Shown piece after piece: positions 4,682 through 10,685 of a stretch of DNA of 10,685 nt. Origin of the DNA: Thauera sp. (GTDB lineage: Bacteria > Pseudomonadota > Gammaproteobacteria > Burkholderiales > Rhodocyclaceae). Position 1 is the stretch's first letter, and every line of letters begins with the position of its first letter. Location of the stretch: the NCBI GenBank assembly GCA_023150215.1, contig JAKLLJ010000094.1:1-10685 (forward strand), read 5' to 3'. Under the pieces are notes generated by a model, which worked only from the letters and a program-made list of their open reading frames with translations, searched no databases and was not told the origin of the DNA. The position numbers and the translations under genes were made by a program.

Positions 4682-6475
4682 GTGAACGTCGCGAAGCGTA
4701 CCTTTGATGCGGTCATCGTCGGCGCTGGCGGTGCCGGCCTGCGTGCAGCGCTGCAACTCTCCGAATCCGGCCTCAAGACCGCCGTGCTGACCAAGGTCTT
4801 CCCGACCCGCTCGCACACCGTCGCGGCGCAGGGTGGCGTGGCCGCCTCGCTCGGCAACTCGACCGAAGACAACTGGCACTGGCACATGTACGACACCGTC
4901 AAGGGGTCGGACTGGCTGGGCGACCAGGATGCCATCGAGTTCATGTGCAAGAAGGCGAACGAGGTCGTCGTCGAACTCGAACACTACGGCATGCCTTTCG
5001 ACCGTACCGACAACGGCAAGATCTACCAGCGTCCGTTCGGCGGTCACTCGATGAACTACGGCCAGGCGCCGGTCATGCGTTCCTGTGCGGCGGCTGACCG
5101 CACCGGCCACGCCATGCTGCACGCGCTGTACCAGCGCAACGTGCGCGCCAACACCCAGTTCTTCGTCGAGTGGATGGCGCTCGACCTGATCCGCGACGCC
5201 GACGGCGACGTCCTCGGCGTGACCGCGATGGAGATGGAAACCGGCGAGGTCTCGATCTTCCACGCCAAGGCCACCATCTTCGCCACCGGCGGTGCCGGCC
5301 GCATCTACTACTCCTCGACCAACGCCTTCATCAACACCGGTGACGGCGTCGGCATGGCGGCGCGCGCCGGCATCCCGCTCGAGGATATGGAGTTCTGGCA
5401 GTTCCACCCCACCGGCGTGGCCGGCGCGGGCGTGCTGATTACCGAGGGCGTGCGCGGCGAGGGCGGCATCCTGCGCAACTCGTCAGGCGAGCGCTTCATG
5501 GAGCGCTATGCACCAAACCTGAAGGACCTCGCGTCCCGCGATGTGGTGTCGCGTGCGATGACCACCGAGATCAACGAAGGACGGGGTGCGGGTCCGGACA
5601 AGGATCACGTGCTGCTCGACATCACGCACCTGTCGCCGGACACCATCATGAAGCGCCTGCCGGGCATTCGCGAGATCGCGATCCAGTTCGCCGGCGTCGA
5701 TCCGATCAAGGCGCCAATCCCGGTCGTGCCGACCTGCCACTACCAGATGGGCGGCATTCCGACCAACTACAAGGGCCAGGTCGTGGTGCCGAAGGATGGC
5801 AACTCGAACAGCCCGGTCGCAGGCTTCTACGCCGCGGGCGAGTGCGCATGCGCCTCGGTGCACGGTGCCAACCGCCTCGGCACCAACTCGCTGCTCGACC
5901 TGCTGGTGTTCGGCAAGTCGGCGGGTGAGACCGTGGTCGAGGACTTCAAGTCGGGCCAGCTCAAGCTCAAGCCGCTGCCGGCCGATGCAGCCGACGTGTC
6001 GCTCGCCCGCCTCGCGCGCCTGGACGGCCAGGCCAACGGCGAAAGCGTGTTCGACGTCGGTCTCGAGATGCGCCGCACCATGCAGAAGCATGCAGGTGTG
6101 TTCCGCTTCGACAACCTGCTCAAGGAAGGCGTGCAGAAGATCGGTGAAGTCGCCGAACGCGCCAAGCGCACCCAGATCGCGGACAAGTCCAAGGTATGGA
6201 ACGTCGCCCGCATGGAAGCCCTCGAACTCGACAACCTGATCGAGGTGGCGCGCGCGACCATGGTCTCGGCCGAAGCTCGCAAGGAGTCGCGCGGCGCACA
6301 CGTTCGCGACGACGCGCCCGACACTGCCGAGAATCCGAACGGTCGTGATGACGAGAACTGGCTCAAGCACACGCTGTGGTATTCCGAAGGCAACCGCCTC
6401 GATTACAAGGCGGTGAACCTGAAGCCGCTGTCCGACGATGTCGAGCCGATCGCGCTCGCCACGCGCACCTACTGA
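4682..6475 (+). CDS. sdhA: Succinate dehydrogenase flavoprotein subunit
   Basis: This 597-residue catalytic subunit oxidises succinate to fumarate with covalently bound FAD at the cytoplasmic face of the membrane. VIVGAGGAGLRAA at residues 11-23 is the FAD-binding Rossmann loop, and RSHTVAAQGG contains His45, the residue flavinylated in E. coli SdhA (also His45). Active-site residues seen are His242 (FHPTG), Thr254-Glu255 and Arg258 (TEGVRGEGG), the proton-shuttle Arg286 (ASRDVV), His353 (TCHYQMGG) and Arg398 (HGANRLGTNS); E. coli numbering differs by at most one. The start is GTG, chosen from GGAGG 8 nt upstream and from the family N-terminus VAKRTFDAVIVG. An open frame continues upstream to 4376 but overlaps sdhD and is not coding. 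sdhB follows after 19 bp. The FAD-attachment factor SdhE is encoded downstream in the same cluster. Confidence 0.98.
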   Translation: MNVAKRTFDAVIVGAGGAGLRAALQLSESGLKTAVLTKVFPTRSHTVAAQGGVAASLGNSTEDNWHWHMYDTVKGSDWLGDQDAIEFMCKKANEVVVELEHYGMPFDRTDNGKIYQRPFGGHSMNYGQAPVMRSCAAADRTGHAMLHALYQRNVRANTQFFVEWMALDLIRDADGDVLGVTAMEMETGEVSIFHAKATIFATGGAGRIYYSSTNAFINTGDGVGMAARAGIPLEDMEFWQFHPTGVAGAGVLITEGVRGEGGILRNSSGERFMERYAPNLKDLASRDVVSRAMTTEINEGRGAGPDKDHVLLDITHLSPDTIMKRLPGIREIAIQFAGVDPIKAPIPVVPTCHYQMGGIPTNYKGQVVVPKDGNSNSPVAGFYAAGECACASVHGANRLGTNSLLDLLVFGKSAGETVVEDFKSGQLKLKPLPADAADVSLARLARLDGQANGESVFDVGLEMRRTMQKHAGVFRFDNLLKEGVQKIGEVAERAKRTQIADKSKVWNVARMEALELDNLIEVARATMVSAEARKESRGAHVRDDAPDTAENPNGRDDENWLKHTLWYSEGNRLDYKAVNLKPLSDDVEPIALATRTY

Positions 6476-6494
6476 GCGCACGGGAGAAACACAC

Positions 6495-7205
6495 ATGACC
6501 AAGTGTACCGTTCAATTCAAGATCTACCGCTACGATCCGGACAAGGACGAAGCACCGTACATGCAGGACATCTCGGTCGAGCTCGAAGCTTCCGACAAGA
6601 AGCTGCTCGACGCGCTGATCCGCCTGCGTGCCAAGGACGACTCGATGTCCTTCCGCCGTTCCTGCCGCGAAGGCGTGTGCGGCTCGGACGCGATGAACAT
6701 CAACGGCAAGAACGGGCTCGCCTGCCTGACCGACGTCGATAGCATCGAACAGCCGATCACGCTGCGCCCGCTGCCCGGGCTGCCGGTGATCCGCGACCTG
6801 ATCGTCGACATGACGCAATTCTTCAAGCAGTACCACTCGATCAAGCCGTACCTGGTCAACAACGACACGCCGCCCGAGCGCGAGCGCCTGCAGTCGCCTG
6901 AGGACCGCGAGGAACTCAACGGTCTGTACGAGTGCATCCTGTGTGCATGCTGCTCGACTTCGTGCCCGTCGTTCTGGTGGAATCCGGACAAGTTCGTCGG
7001 TCCGGCCGGCCTGCTCGCCGCCTACCGCTTCCTCGCCGATACCCGCGACCAGGACACCAACGCGCGCCTCGACAACCTCGAGGATCCCTACCGTCTGTTC
7101 CGCTGCCATTCCATCATGAACTGCGTCGATGTCTGTCCGAAGGGTCTGAATCCGACCCGCGCGATCGGCAAGATCAAGGACATGATGGTCAGGCGTGCGG
7201 TCTAA
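6495..7205 (+). CDS. sdhB: Succinate dehydrogenase iron-sulfur subunit
   Basis: This 236-residue electron-transfer subunit passes electrons from SdhA FAD to quinone. The [2Fe-2S] site is Cys57, Cys62, Asp65 and Cys77 (CREGVCGSD ... GLAC), with Asp as in E. coli. CILCACCSTSCP supplies Cys147, Cys150 and Cys153 for the [4Fe-4S] cluster together with Cys214; Cys157, Cys204 and Cys210 hold the [3Fe-4S] cluster. WW at 161-162 and His205 match the quinone-site residues. ATG 6495 is chosen for GGGAG at 6482-6486 and the family N-terminus; an open frame reaching back to 6438 overlaps sdhA. Length is close to E. coli SdhB (238). The gene lies 19 bp after sdhA and 15 bp before sdhE. Confidence 0.98.
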   Translation: MTKCTVQFKIYRYDPDKDEAPYMQDISVELEASDKKLLDALIRLRAKDDSMSFRRSCREGVCGSDAMNINGKNGLACLTDVDSIEQPITLRPLPGLPVIRDLIVDMTQFFKQYHSIKPYLVNNDTPPERERLQSPEDREELNGLYECILCACCSTSCPSFWWNPDKFVGPAGLLAAYRFLADTRDQDTNARLDNLEDPYRLFRCHSIMNCVDVCPKGLNPTRAIGKIKDMMVRRAV

Positions 7206-7220
7206 GGGCGGGCCGATCGC

Positions 7221-7457
7221 ATGACAATCAACAGGGGGCGCGTGCGCTGGCAGTGCCGGAGGGCCTTGCTTGAGCTCGACCTTGTCTTCACGCGCTTTCT
7301 AGAGCGGCATTTCGATCGTCTCAGCGACGATCAGGTGGCGGATCTGGACGACCTGCTGCGCTGCGACGACTACGACATCTGGGCGTGGGTCAACGGCAGC
7401 AAGGCATGTGAGAATGACCGCTGGAAGGAGATGATCGGGCTGCTGCGTCAGGGGTGA
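7221..7457 (+). CDS. sdhE: SdhE (YgfY/CptB) FAD assembly factor, with RGxxE changed to RAxxE
   Basis: This 78-residue small protein of the SdhE family is needed for covalent flavinylation of SdhA. The family fold is visible: VRWQCRRALLELDLVFTRFL, then DDQVADLDDLLRCDDYDIWAWV, matching E. coli SdhE in order and spacing (WACRRGMRELD ... LLECDDPDLFNWL). The odd feature is the signature motif: SdhE proteins carry RGxxE, whereas this frame reads R14-A15-L-L-E18, codons AGG GCC TTG CTT GAG at 7260-7274. Glu18 and Arg14 are kept. The start ATG 7221 has only a poor GGGCGGG-type ribosome site 15 bp behind sdhB, so it may be coupled to sdhB translation. Its stop codon lies inside a 10-bp hairpin. Position between sdhB and gltA is usual for betaproteobacteria. 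Confidence 0.93.
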   Translation: MTINRGRVRWQCRRALLELDLVFTRFLERHFDRLSDDQVADLDDLLRCDDYDIWAWVNGSKACENDRWKEMIGLLRQG

Positions 7458-7464
7458 CGCAGCA
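7441..7464 (+). other. Strong stem-loop across the sdhE stop codon
   Basis: TGCTGCGTCA (7441-7450) and TGACGCAGCA (7455-7464) form a perfect 10-bp stem with a GGGG loop. The sdhE TGA (7455-7457) is in the right arm. No T-run follows (ATTACCGATCCT), so it is not a classical intrinsic terminator; it could be a processing or 3'-stabilising element between the sdh message and gltA. The gap from here to gltA (7465-7518) shows no clear promoter. Confidence 0.6.
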
Positions 7465-7518
7465 TTACCGATCCTAAAAGACCACGGCAGTTAAACCGGC
7501 AAGTAGAAGGGACGATCT

Positions 7519-8814
7519 ATGAGCACTGAACGCACTGCAACCCTCACCGTCGACGGTCAGACCGTCGACTTCCCGGTCATGACCGGCACCCATGGCAACG
7601 ATGTCATCGACATTCGCACCCTGGGCGGCAAGACCGGCCTCTTCACCTACGACTCCGGCTTCCTGTCGACGGCCAGCTGCAAGTCGAAGATCACCTTCAT
7701 CGACGGTGACAAGGGCGAGTTGCTGTACCGCGGTTATCCCATCGAGCAGCTTGCCGAGCAGTGCAACTTCCTCGAGGTCGCCTACCTGCTCAAGAACAGC
7801 GAACTGCCCAACGCCACTCAGAAGGCGGAATTCGAAACCACGATCAAGCGCCACACGATGGTGCATGACCAGATGACAAAGTTCTACTCGGGCTTCCGCC
7901 GCGACGCGCACCCGATGGCGGTCATGGTCGGCGTGGTCGGCGCGCTGTCGGCCTTCTACCACGAGGCGATGGACTTCTCCGACGCCGAGCACCGCAACAT
8001 CTCGATCAACCGCCTGATCGCCAAGCTGCCGACCATCGTCGCGATGGCCTACAAGTACAACAGCGGCCAGCCGTTCATGTACCCGCGCAACGATCTCGAT
8101 TACACGGCGAACTTCATGCACATGATGTTCGGCACACCGTGCGAGCGCTACGAGCCGAACCCGGTGCTGGTGCGTGCGCTCGACGTGATCTTCACCCTGC
8201 ACGCCGATCACGAGCAGAACGCCTCGACGTCGACCGTCCGCCTGGCCGGCTCCTCGGGTGCCAACCCCTTCGCCTGCATCTCGGCCGGCATCGCCTGCCT
8301 GTGGGGTCCGGCGCACGGCGGCGCCAACGAAGCCTGCTTGAACATGCTGGAAGAAATTGGCGACGTGTCGCGCGTCGGCGAGTACATCAAGCGTGCCAAG
8401 GACAAGAACGACAGCTTTAAGCTGATGGGCTTCGGTCATCGCGTGTACAAGAACTTCGATCCGCGCGCCAAGCTCATGGGCAAGGTCTGCGCCGATGTGC
8501 TGGGTGAGCTCGGACTCGAGAACGACCGCCTGTTCAAGCTCGCCAAGGAACTCGAGAAGATCGCCTTGGAAGACCCGTACTTCGTCGAGAAGAAGCTGTA
8601 TCCGAACGTCGACTTCTACTCGGGCATCGTGCAAAAGGCACTCGGCATCCCGACCTCGATGTTCACCTGCATCTTCGCGCTCGCCCGCACTGTGGGCTGG
8701 ATCACGCAGTGGGAAGAAATGATCACCGATCCCGAGTACAAGATCGGCCGTCCGCGCCAGCTCTACGTCGGCACGGCGCGCCGCGACGTCCCGGCGCTGG
8801 CGCAGCGTCCGTAA
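7519..8814 (+). CDS. gltA: Citrate synthase, type II (hexameric, Gram-negative type)
   Basis: This 431-residue enzyme condenses oxaloacetate and acetyl-CoA to citrate, the entry step of the TCA cycle. The catalytic residues are His266 (GPAHGGANE), His307 (GFGHRVYKNFDPR) and Asp365 (NVDFYSG), corresponding to E. coli His264, His305 and Asp362. The N-terminal domain of type II enzymes is present (GLFTYDSGFLSTASCKSKIT, then FIDGDKGELLYRGYPI). Cys208 in FGTPCERYEPNP matches E. coli Cys206 at the NADH regulatory site, so NADH inhibition is possible (inference). ATG 7519 has AGAAGG at 7505-7510 with an 8-nt gap. The C-terminus PRQLYVGTARRD is typical. It follows sdhE by 61 bp and is followed by an intrinsic terminator 44 bp after the stop. 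Confidence 0.98.
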   Translation: MSTERTATLTVDGQTVDFPVMTGTHGNDVIDIRTLGGKTGLFTYDSGFLSTASCKSKITFIDGDKGELLYRGYPIEQLAEQCNFLEVAYLLKNSELPNATQKAEFETTIKRHTMVHDQMTKFYSGFRRDAHPMAVMVGVVGALSAFYHEAMDFSDAEHRNISINRLIAKLPTIVAMAYKYNSGQPFMYPRNDLDYTANFMHMMFGTPCERYEPNPVLVRALDVIFTLHADHEQNASTSTVRLAGSSGANPFACISAGIACLWGPAHGGANEACLNMLEEIGDVSRVGEYIKRAKDKNDSFKLMGFGHRVYKNFDPRAKLMGKVCADVLGELGLENDRLFKLAKELEKIALEDPYFVEKKLYPNVDFYSGIVQKALGIPTSMFTCIFALARTVGWITQWEEMITDPEYKIGRPRQLYVGTARRDVPALAQRP

Positions 8815-8858
8815 AAGACGATGAAGAGGGCAGGCAGGATCCGCCGAAGCTGACGGTT

Positions 8859-8894
8859 ACGGGGTGGCTGCGCAATCGTGGCCATCCCGTTTTT
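8859..8894 (+). terminator. Probable intrinsic terminator after gltA
   Basis: ACGGGGTGGC (8859-8868) pairs with GCCATCCCGT (8881-8890) as a 10-bp stem with one G-U wobble and a 12-nt loop. Five T residues (8890-8894) then CCTT follow directly. It lies 44 bp beyond the gltA stop and 73 bp before sucA. The long loop and short T-run make it weaker than the mdh terminator, so partial read-through into sucA is plausible. Confidence 0.65.
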
Positions 8895-8967
8895 CCTTCC
8901 GGAGGCGGGGCCCAGTGCGTCCCGGGTCCCACAAGCAGGGCAACAGAACACCACAGGTGGCTTTCAC

Positions 8968-10685
8968 ATGATGAAGCAACTCGAACAGACCTCGCACTTG
9001 TTCGGCTCGAACGCGCCGTTCATCGAGGAGCAATACGAAAATTATCTGGCCGATCCGGCCTCCGTCTCCGCCGAATGGCGCGAGTACTTCGACAAGCTGC
9101 AGGCCCAGGTCGGCGCCGCCGCCCGCGACGTTCCCCATGGCCCGGTGATCGCCGCCTTCGAGCAGATGGCCAAGCGCGGTCCGGTGCGCACCATCGTCAC
9201 CGCGGGTGAAGACAAGCAGCAGGTCTCGGTGCTGCAGCTGATCAACGCGTACCGCTTCCTCGGCAACCGCTGGGCCAATCTCGACCCGCTCAAGCGCACC
9301 GAGCGCCCGCAGATCGCCGAGCTCGAGCCGTCGTACTACGGCTTCACCGAGGCCGACCTGTCGAAGGGCTTCAACGTCGGCTCCTTCCATGGCTTCACCA
9401 CCGAGCGCGCGACCCTGCGCGAGATCCTCGAAGCCTTGCGCCAGACCTATTGCGGCTCGATCGGCTCGGAGTACATGTACATCTCCGACATCGCCCAGAA
9501 GCGCTGGATCCAGAGCCGGCTCGAGAGCCTACGCGGCACGCCCAAGTTCTCGGTCGAGGTCAAGAAGCGCATCCTCGAGCGCACCACCGCGGCCGAGACC
9601 CTCGAACGCTACCTGCATACCCGCTACGTCGGCCAGAAGCGTTTCTCGCTCGAGGGCGGTGAGTCGGCGATCGTCGCGATGGACGAGGTGATCCGCGTCG
9701 GCGGCAGCCTCGGCGTGTCCGAGACCGTGATCGGCATGGCCCACCGTGGCCGCCTCAACGTGCTCGTGAACACCCTCGGCAAGTCGCCTTCGATGCTGTT
9801 CTCGGAGTTTGAGGGCAAGGCCGCGGCCGACCTCACTGCGGGTGACGTGAAGTACCACATGGGCTTCTCGAGCGACGTCATGACCCCGGGCGGCCCGATG
9901 CACCTGACGCTCGCCTTCAACCCCTCGCACCTCGAGATCATCAACCCGGTGGTCGAGGGCTCGGTGTATGCCCGCCAGTTGCGCCGCGGCGATGCCGACA
10001 AGAAGCAGGTCCTGCCGGTGCTCATCCACGGCGACGCCGCGGTGGCGGGCCAGGGCGTCAACCAGGAGATGCTGAACTTCTCGCAGACCCGCGGCTACGG
10101 CACTGGCGGCACGGTGCACATCGTCGTCAACAACCAGATCGGCTTCACCACCTCCGACCCGCGCGACTACCGCTCGTCCTTGTACTGCACCGACATCTTC
10201 AAGATGGTCGAAGCGCCGATCTTCCACGTCAATGGCGACGACCCCGAAGCCGTGGCGCTGGTCACCGCGCTCGCGGTCGAGTTCCGCCAAGAGTTCAAGA
10301 AGGACGTCGTGGTCGACATCATCTGCTTCCGCAAGCTCGGCCACAACGAGCAGGACGAGCCGATGGTGACCCAGCCGTTGATGTATCGCACCATCCAGAA
10401 GCACCCAGGCACGCGCAAGCTCTACGCCGAGCGCCTGGTCGCCGAGGGCACGCTCAAGGCCGAGGAGCCAGACCAGATGATCGCCGAGTACCGCGAGCAC
10501 CTGGACAAGGGCGAGCTGCTCTACAACCCGGTGCTCTCCGGACACAACCGCCAGTTCGCGGTCGACTGGTCGCCCTACCTCAAGCAGCCCTACACCGACG
10601 AAGGCAACACGGCCATCCCGGTGCAGGAAATCAAGCGTCTGGGCGAGCGGCTGAGCGCGATACCCGAGGGCTTCGCGCTGCATTC
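8968..10685 (+). CDS. sucA: 2-oxoglutarate dehydrogenase E1 component, 3'-truncated by the window edge
   Basis: This thiamine-diphosphate-dependent E1 decarboxylates 2-oxoglutarate and passes the succinyl group to the lipoyl E2 (SucB). The frame stays open from ATG 8968 to the window end: 572 full codons, about 60% of the 933 of E. coli SucA. The N-terminus APFIEEQYENYLADPASVS is the arm that in E1o is thought to bind E2. His259 (GMAHRGRLNVLVN) and His297 (VKYHMGFSSD) match the active-site His260 and His298 of E. coli. IHGDAAVAGQG, NNQIGFTTS, VNGDDPEAV and GHNEQDEP are further family blocks of the ThDP-binding region. AGGTGG at 8955-8960 lies 7 nt before the first ATG; a second ATG follows at once (8971). 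The preceding 153-bp gap contains the gltA terminator, and I see no clear promoter between it and sucA. sucB and lpd would be expected to the right. Confidence 0.98.
   Translation, partial: MMKQLEQTSHLFGSNAPFIEEQYENYLADPASVSAEWREYFDKLQAQVGAAARDVPHGPVIAAFEQMAKRGPVRTIVTAGEDKQQVSVLQLINAYRFLGNRWANLDPLKRTERPQIAELEPSYYGFTEADLSKGFNVGSFHGFTTERATLREILEALRQTYCGSIGSEYMYISDIAQKRWIQSRLESLRGTPKFSVEVKKRILERTTAAETLERYLHTRYVGQKRFSLEGGESAIVAMDEVIRVGGSLGVSETVIGMAHRGRLNVLVNTLGKSPSMLFSEFEGKAAADLTAGDVKYHMGFSSDVMTPGGPMHLTLAFNPSHLEIINPVVEGSVYARQLRRGDADKKQVLPVLIHGDAAVAGQGVNQEMLNFSQTRGYGTGGTVHIVVNNQIGFTTSDPRDYRSSLYCTDIFKMVEAPIFHVNGDDPEAVALVTALAVEFRQEFKKDVVVDIICFRKLGHNEQDEPMVTQPLMYRTIQKHPGTRKLYAERLVAEGTLKAEEPDQMIAEYREHLDKGELLYNPVLSGHNRQFAVDWSPYLKQPYTDEGNTAIPVQEIKRLGERLSAIPEGFALH

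Noticed and set aside
5483..6502. 339-codon minus-strand open frame
   Set aside because: Antisense to sdhA, which has all active-site residues in place.
7474..8634. 386-codon minus-strand open frame
   Set aside because: Antisense to gltA; no recognisable domain, and it would need a start deep inside citrate synthase.
9529..10683. 384-codon minus-strand open frame
   Set aside because: Antisense to sucA; the plus-strand frame matches E1o throughout with conserved active-site blocks.
1..10685. A novel defence, mobile or biosynthetic system
   Set aside because: Apart from two regulators, the CitE-like lyase and the SdhE assembly factor, every gene belongs to the core TCA cycle, with no transposase, integrase, att-like repeat, CRISPR or unexplained gene-sized gap.

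Overview
The window is a core central-metabolism locus of a high-GC betaproteobacterium. Gene content, gene order and protein sequences best fit Rhodocyclales (Thauera/Azoarcus/Aromatoleum-like). That placement is an inference from family knowledge, not from a database search. Nearly all the DNA is coding, on both strands, and there is no sign of a mobile element, CRISPR array, tRNA or rRNA.

Layout: (1) 1-773, the 3' part of a LysR-type regulator, on the + strand and cut by the window edge. (2) 1765-770 (minus), a CitE-like HpcH/HpaI-family CoA-ester lyase that meets the LysR gene tail to tail; their stop codons overlap within one TTAA. (3) 2865-1876 (minus), NAD-dependent malate dehydrogenase (mdh), followed by a strong intrinsic terminator that separates it from the CitE-like gene. 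(4) 2866-3118, a 253-bp divergent control region with a good sigma70-type mdh promoter and an AT-rich palindromic operator candidate. (5) 3119-3847 (+), a GntR/HutC-type regulator with a UTRA ligand domain. (6) 3946-7457 (+), sdhC-sdhD-sdhA-sdhB-sdhE: a complete four-subunit succinate dehydrogenase plus its flavinylation factor, packed with 7-bp overlap to 19-bp gaps behind a TATAAT box. (7) 7519-8814 (+), gltA, type II citrate synthase, with hairpins on both sides. (8) 8968-10685 (+), the first 572 codons of sucA (2-oxoglutarate dehydrogenase E1), cut by the window end.

Together these genes encode a contiguous part of the oxidative TCA cycle: 2-oxoglutarate decarboxylation, succinate oxidation with quinone reduction, malate oxidation and condensation to citrate. 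The GntR-type protein is the obvious candidate local regulator; its palindrome lies between its own gene and mdh. Several hairpins or terminators (mdh/citE-like, sdhE/gltA, gltA/sucA) suggest that expression is stepped within the cluster rather than uniform.

I found no previously undescribed multi-gene system. The points most worth a second look are regulatory (operator array, internal terminators, a -10-only sdh promoter) and one protein detail: the SdhE here has Ala in place of the Gly of its RGxxE signature.
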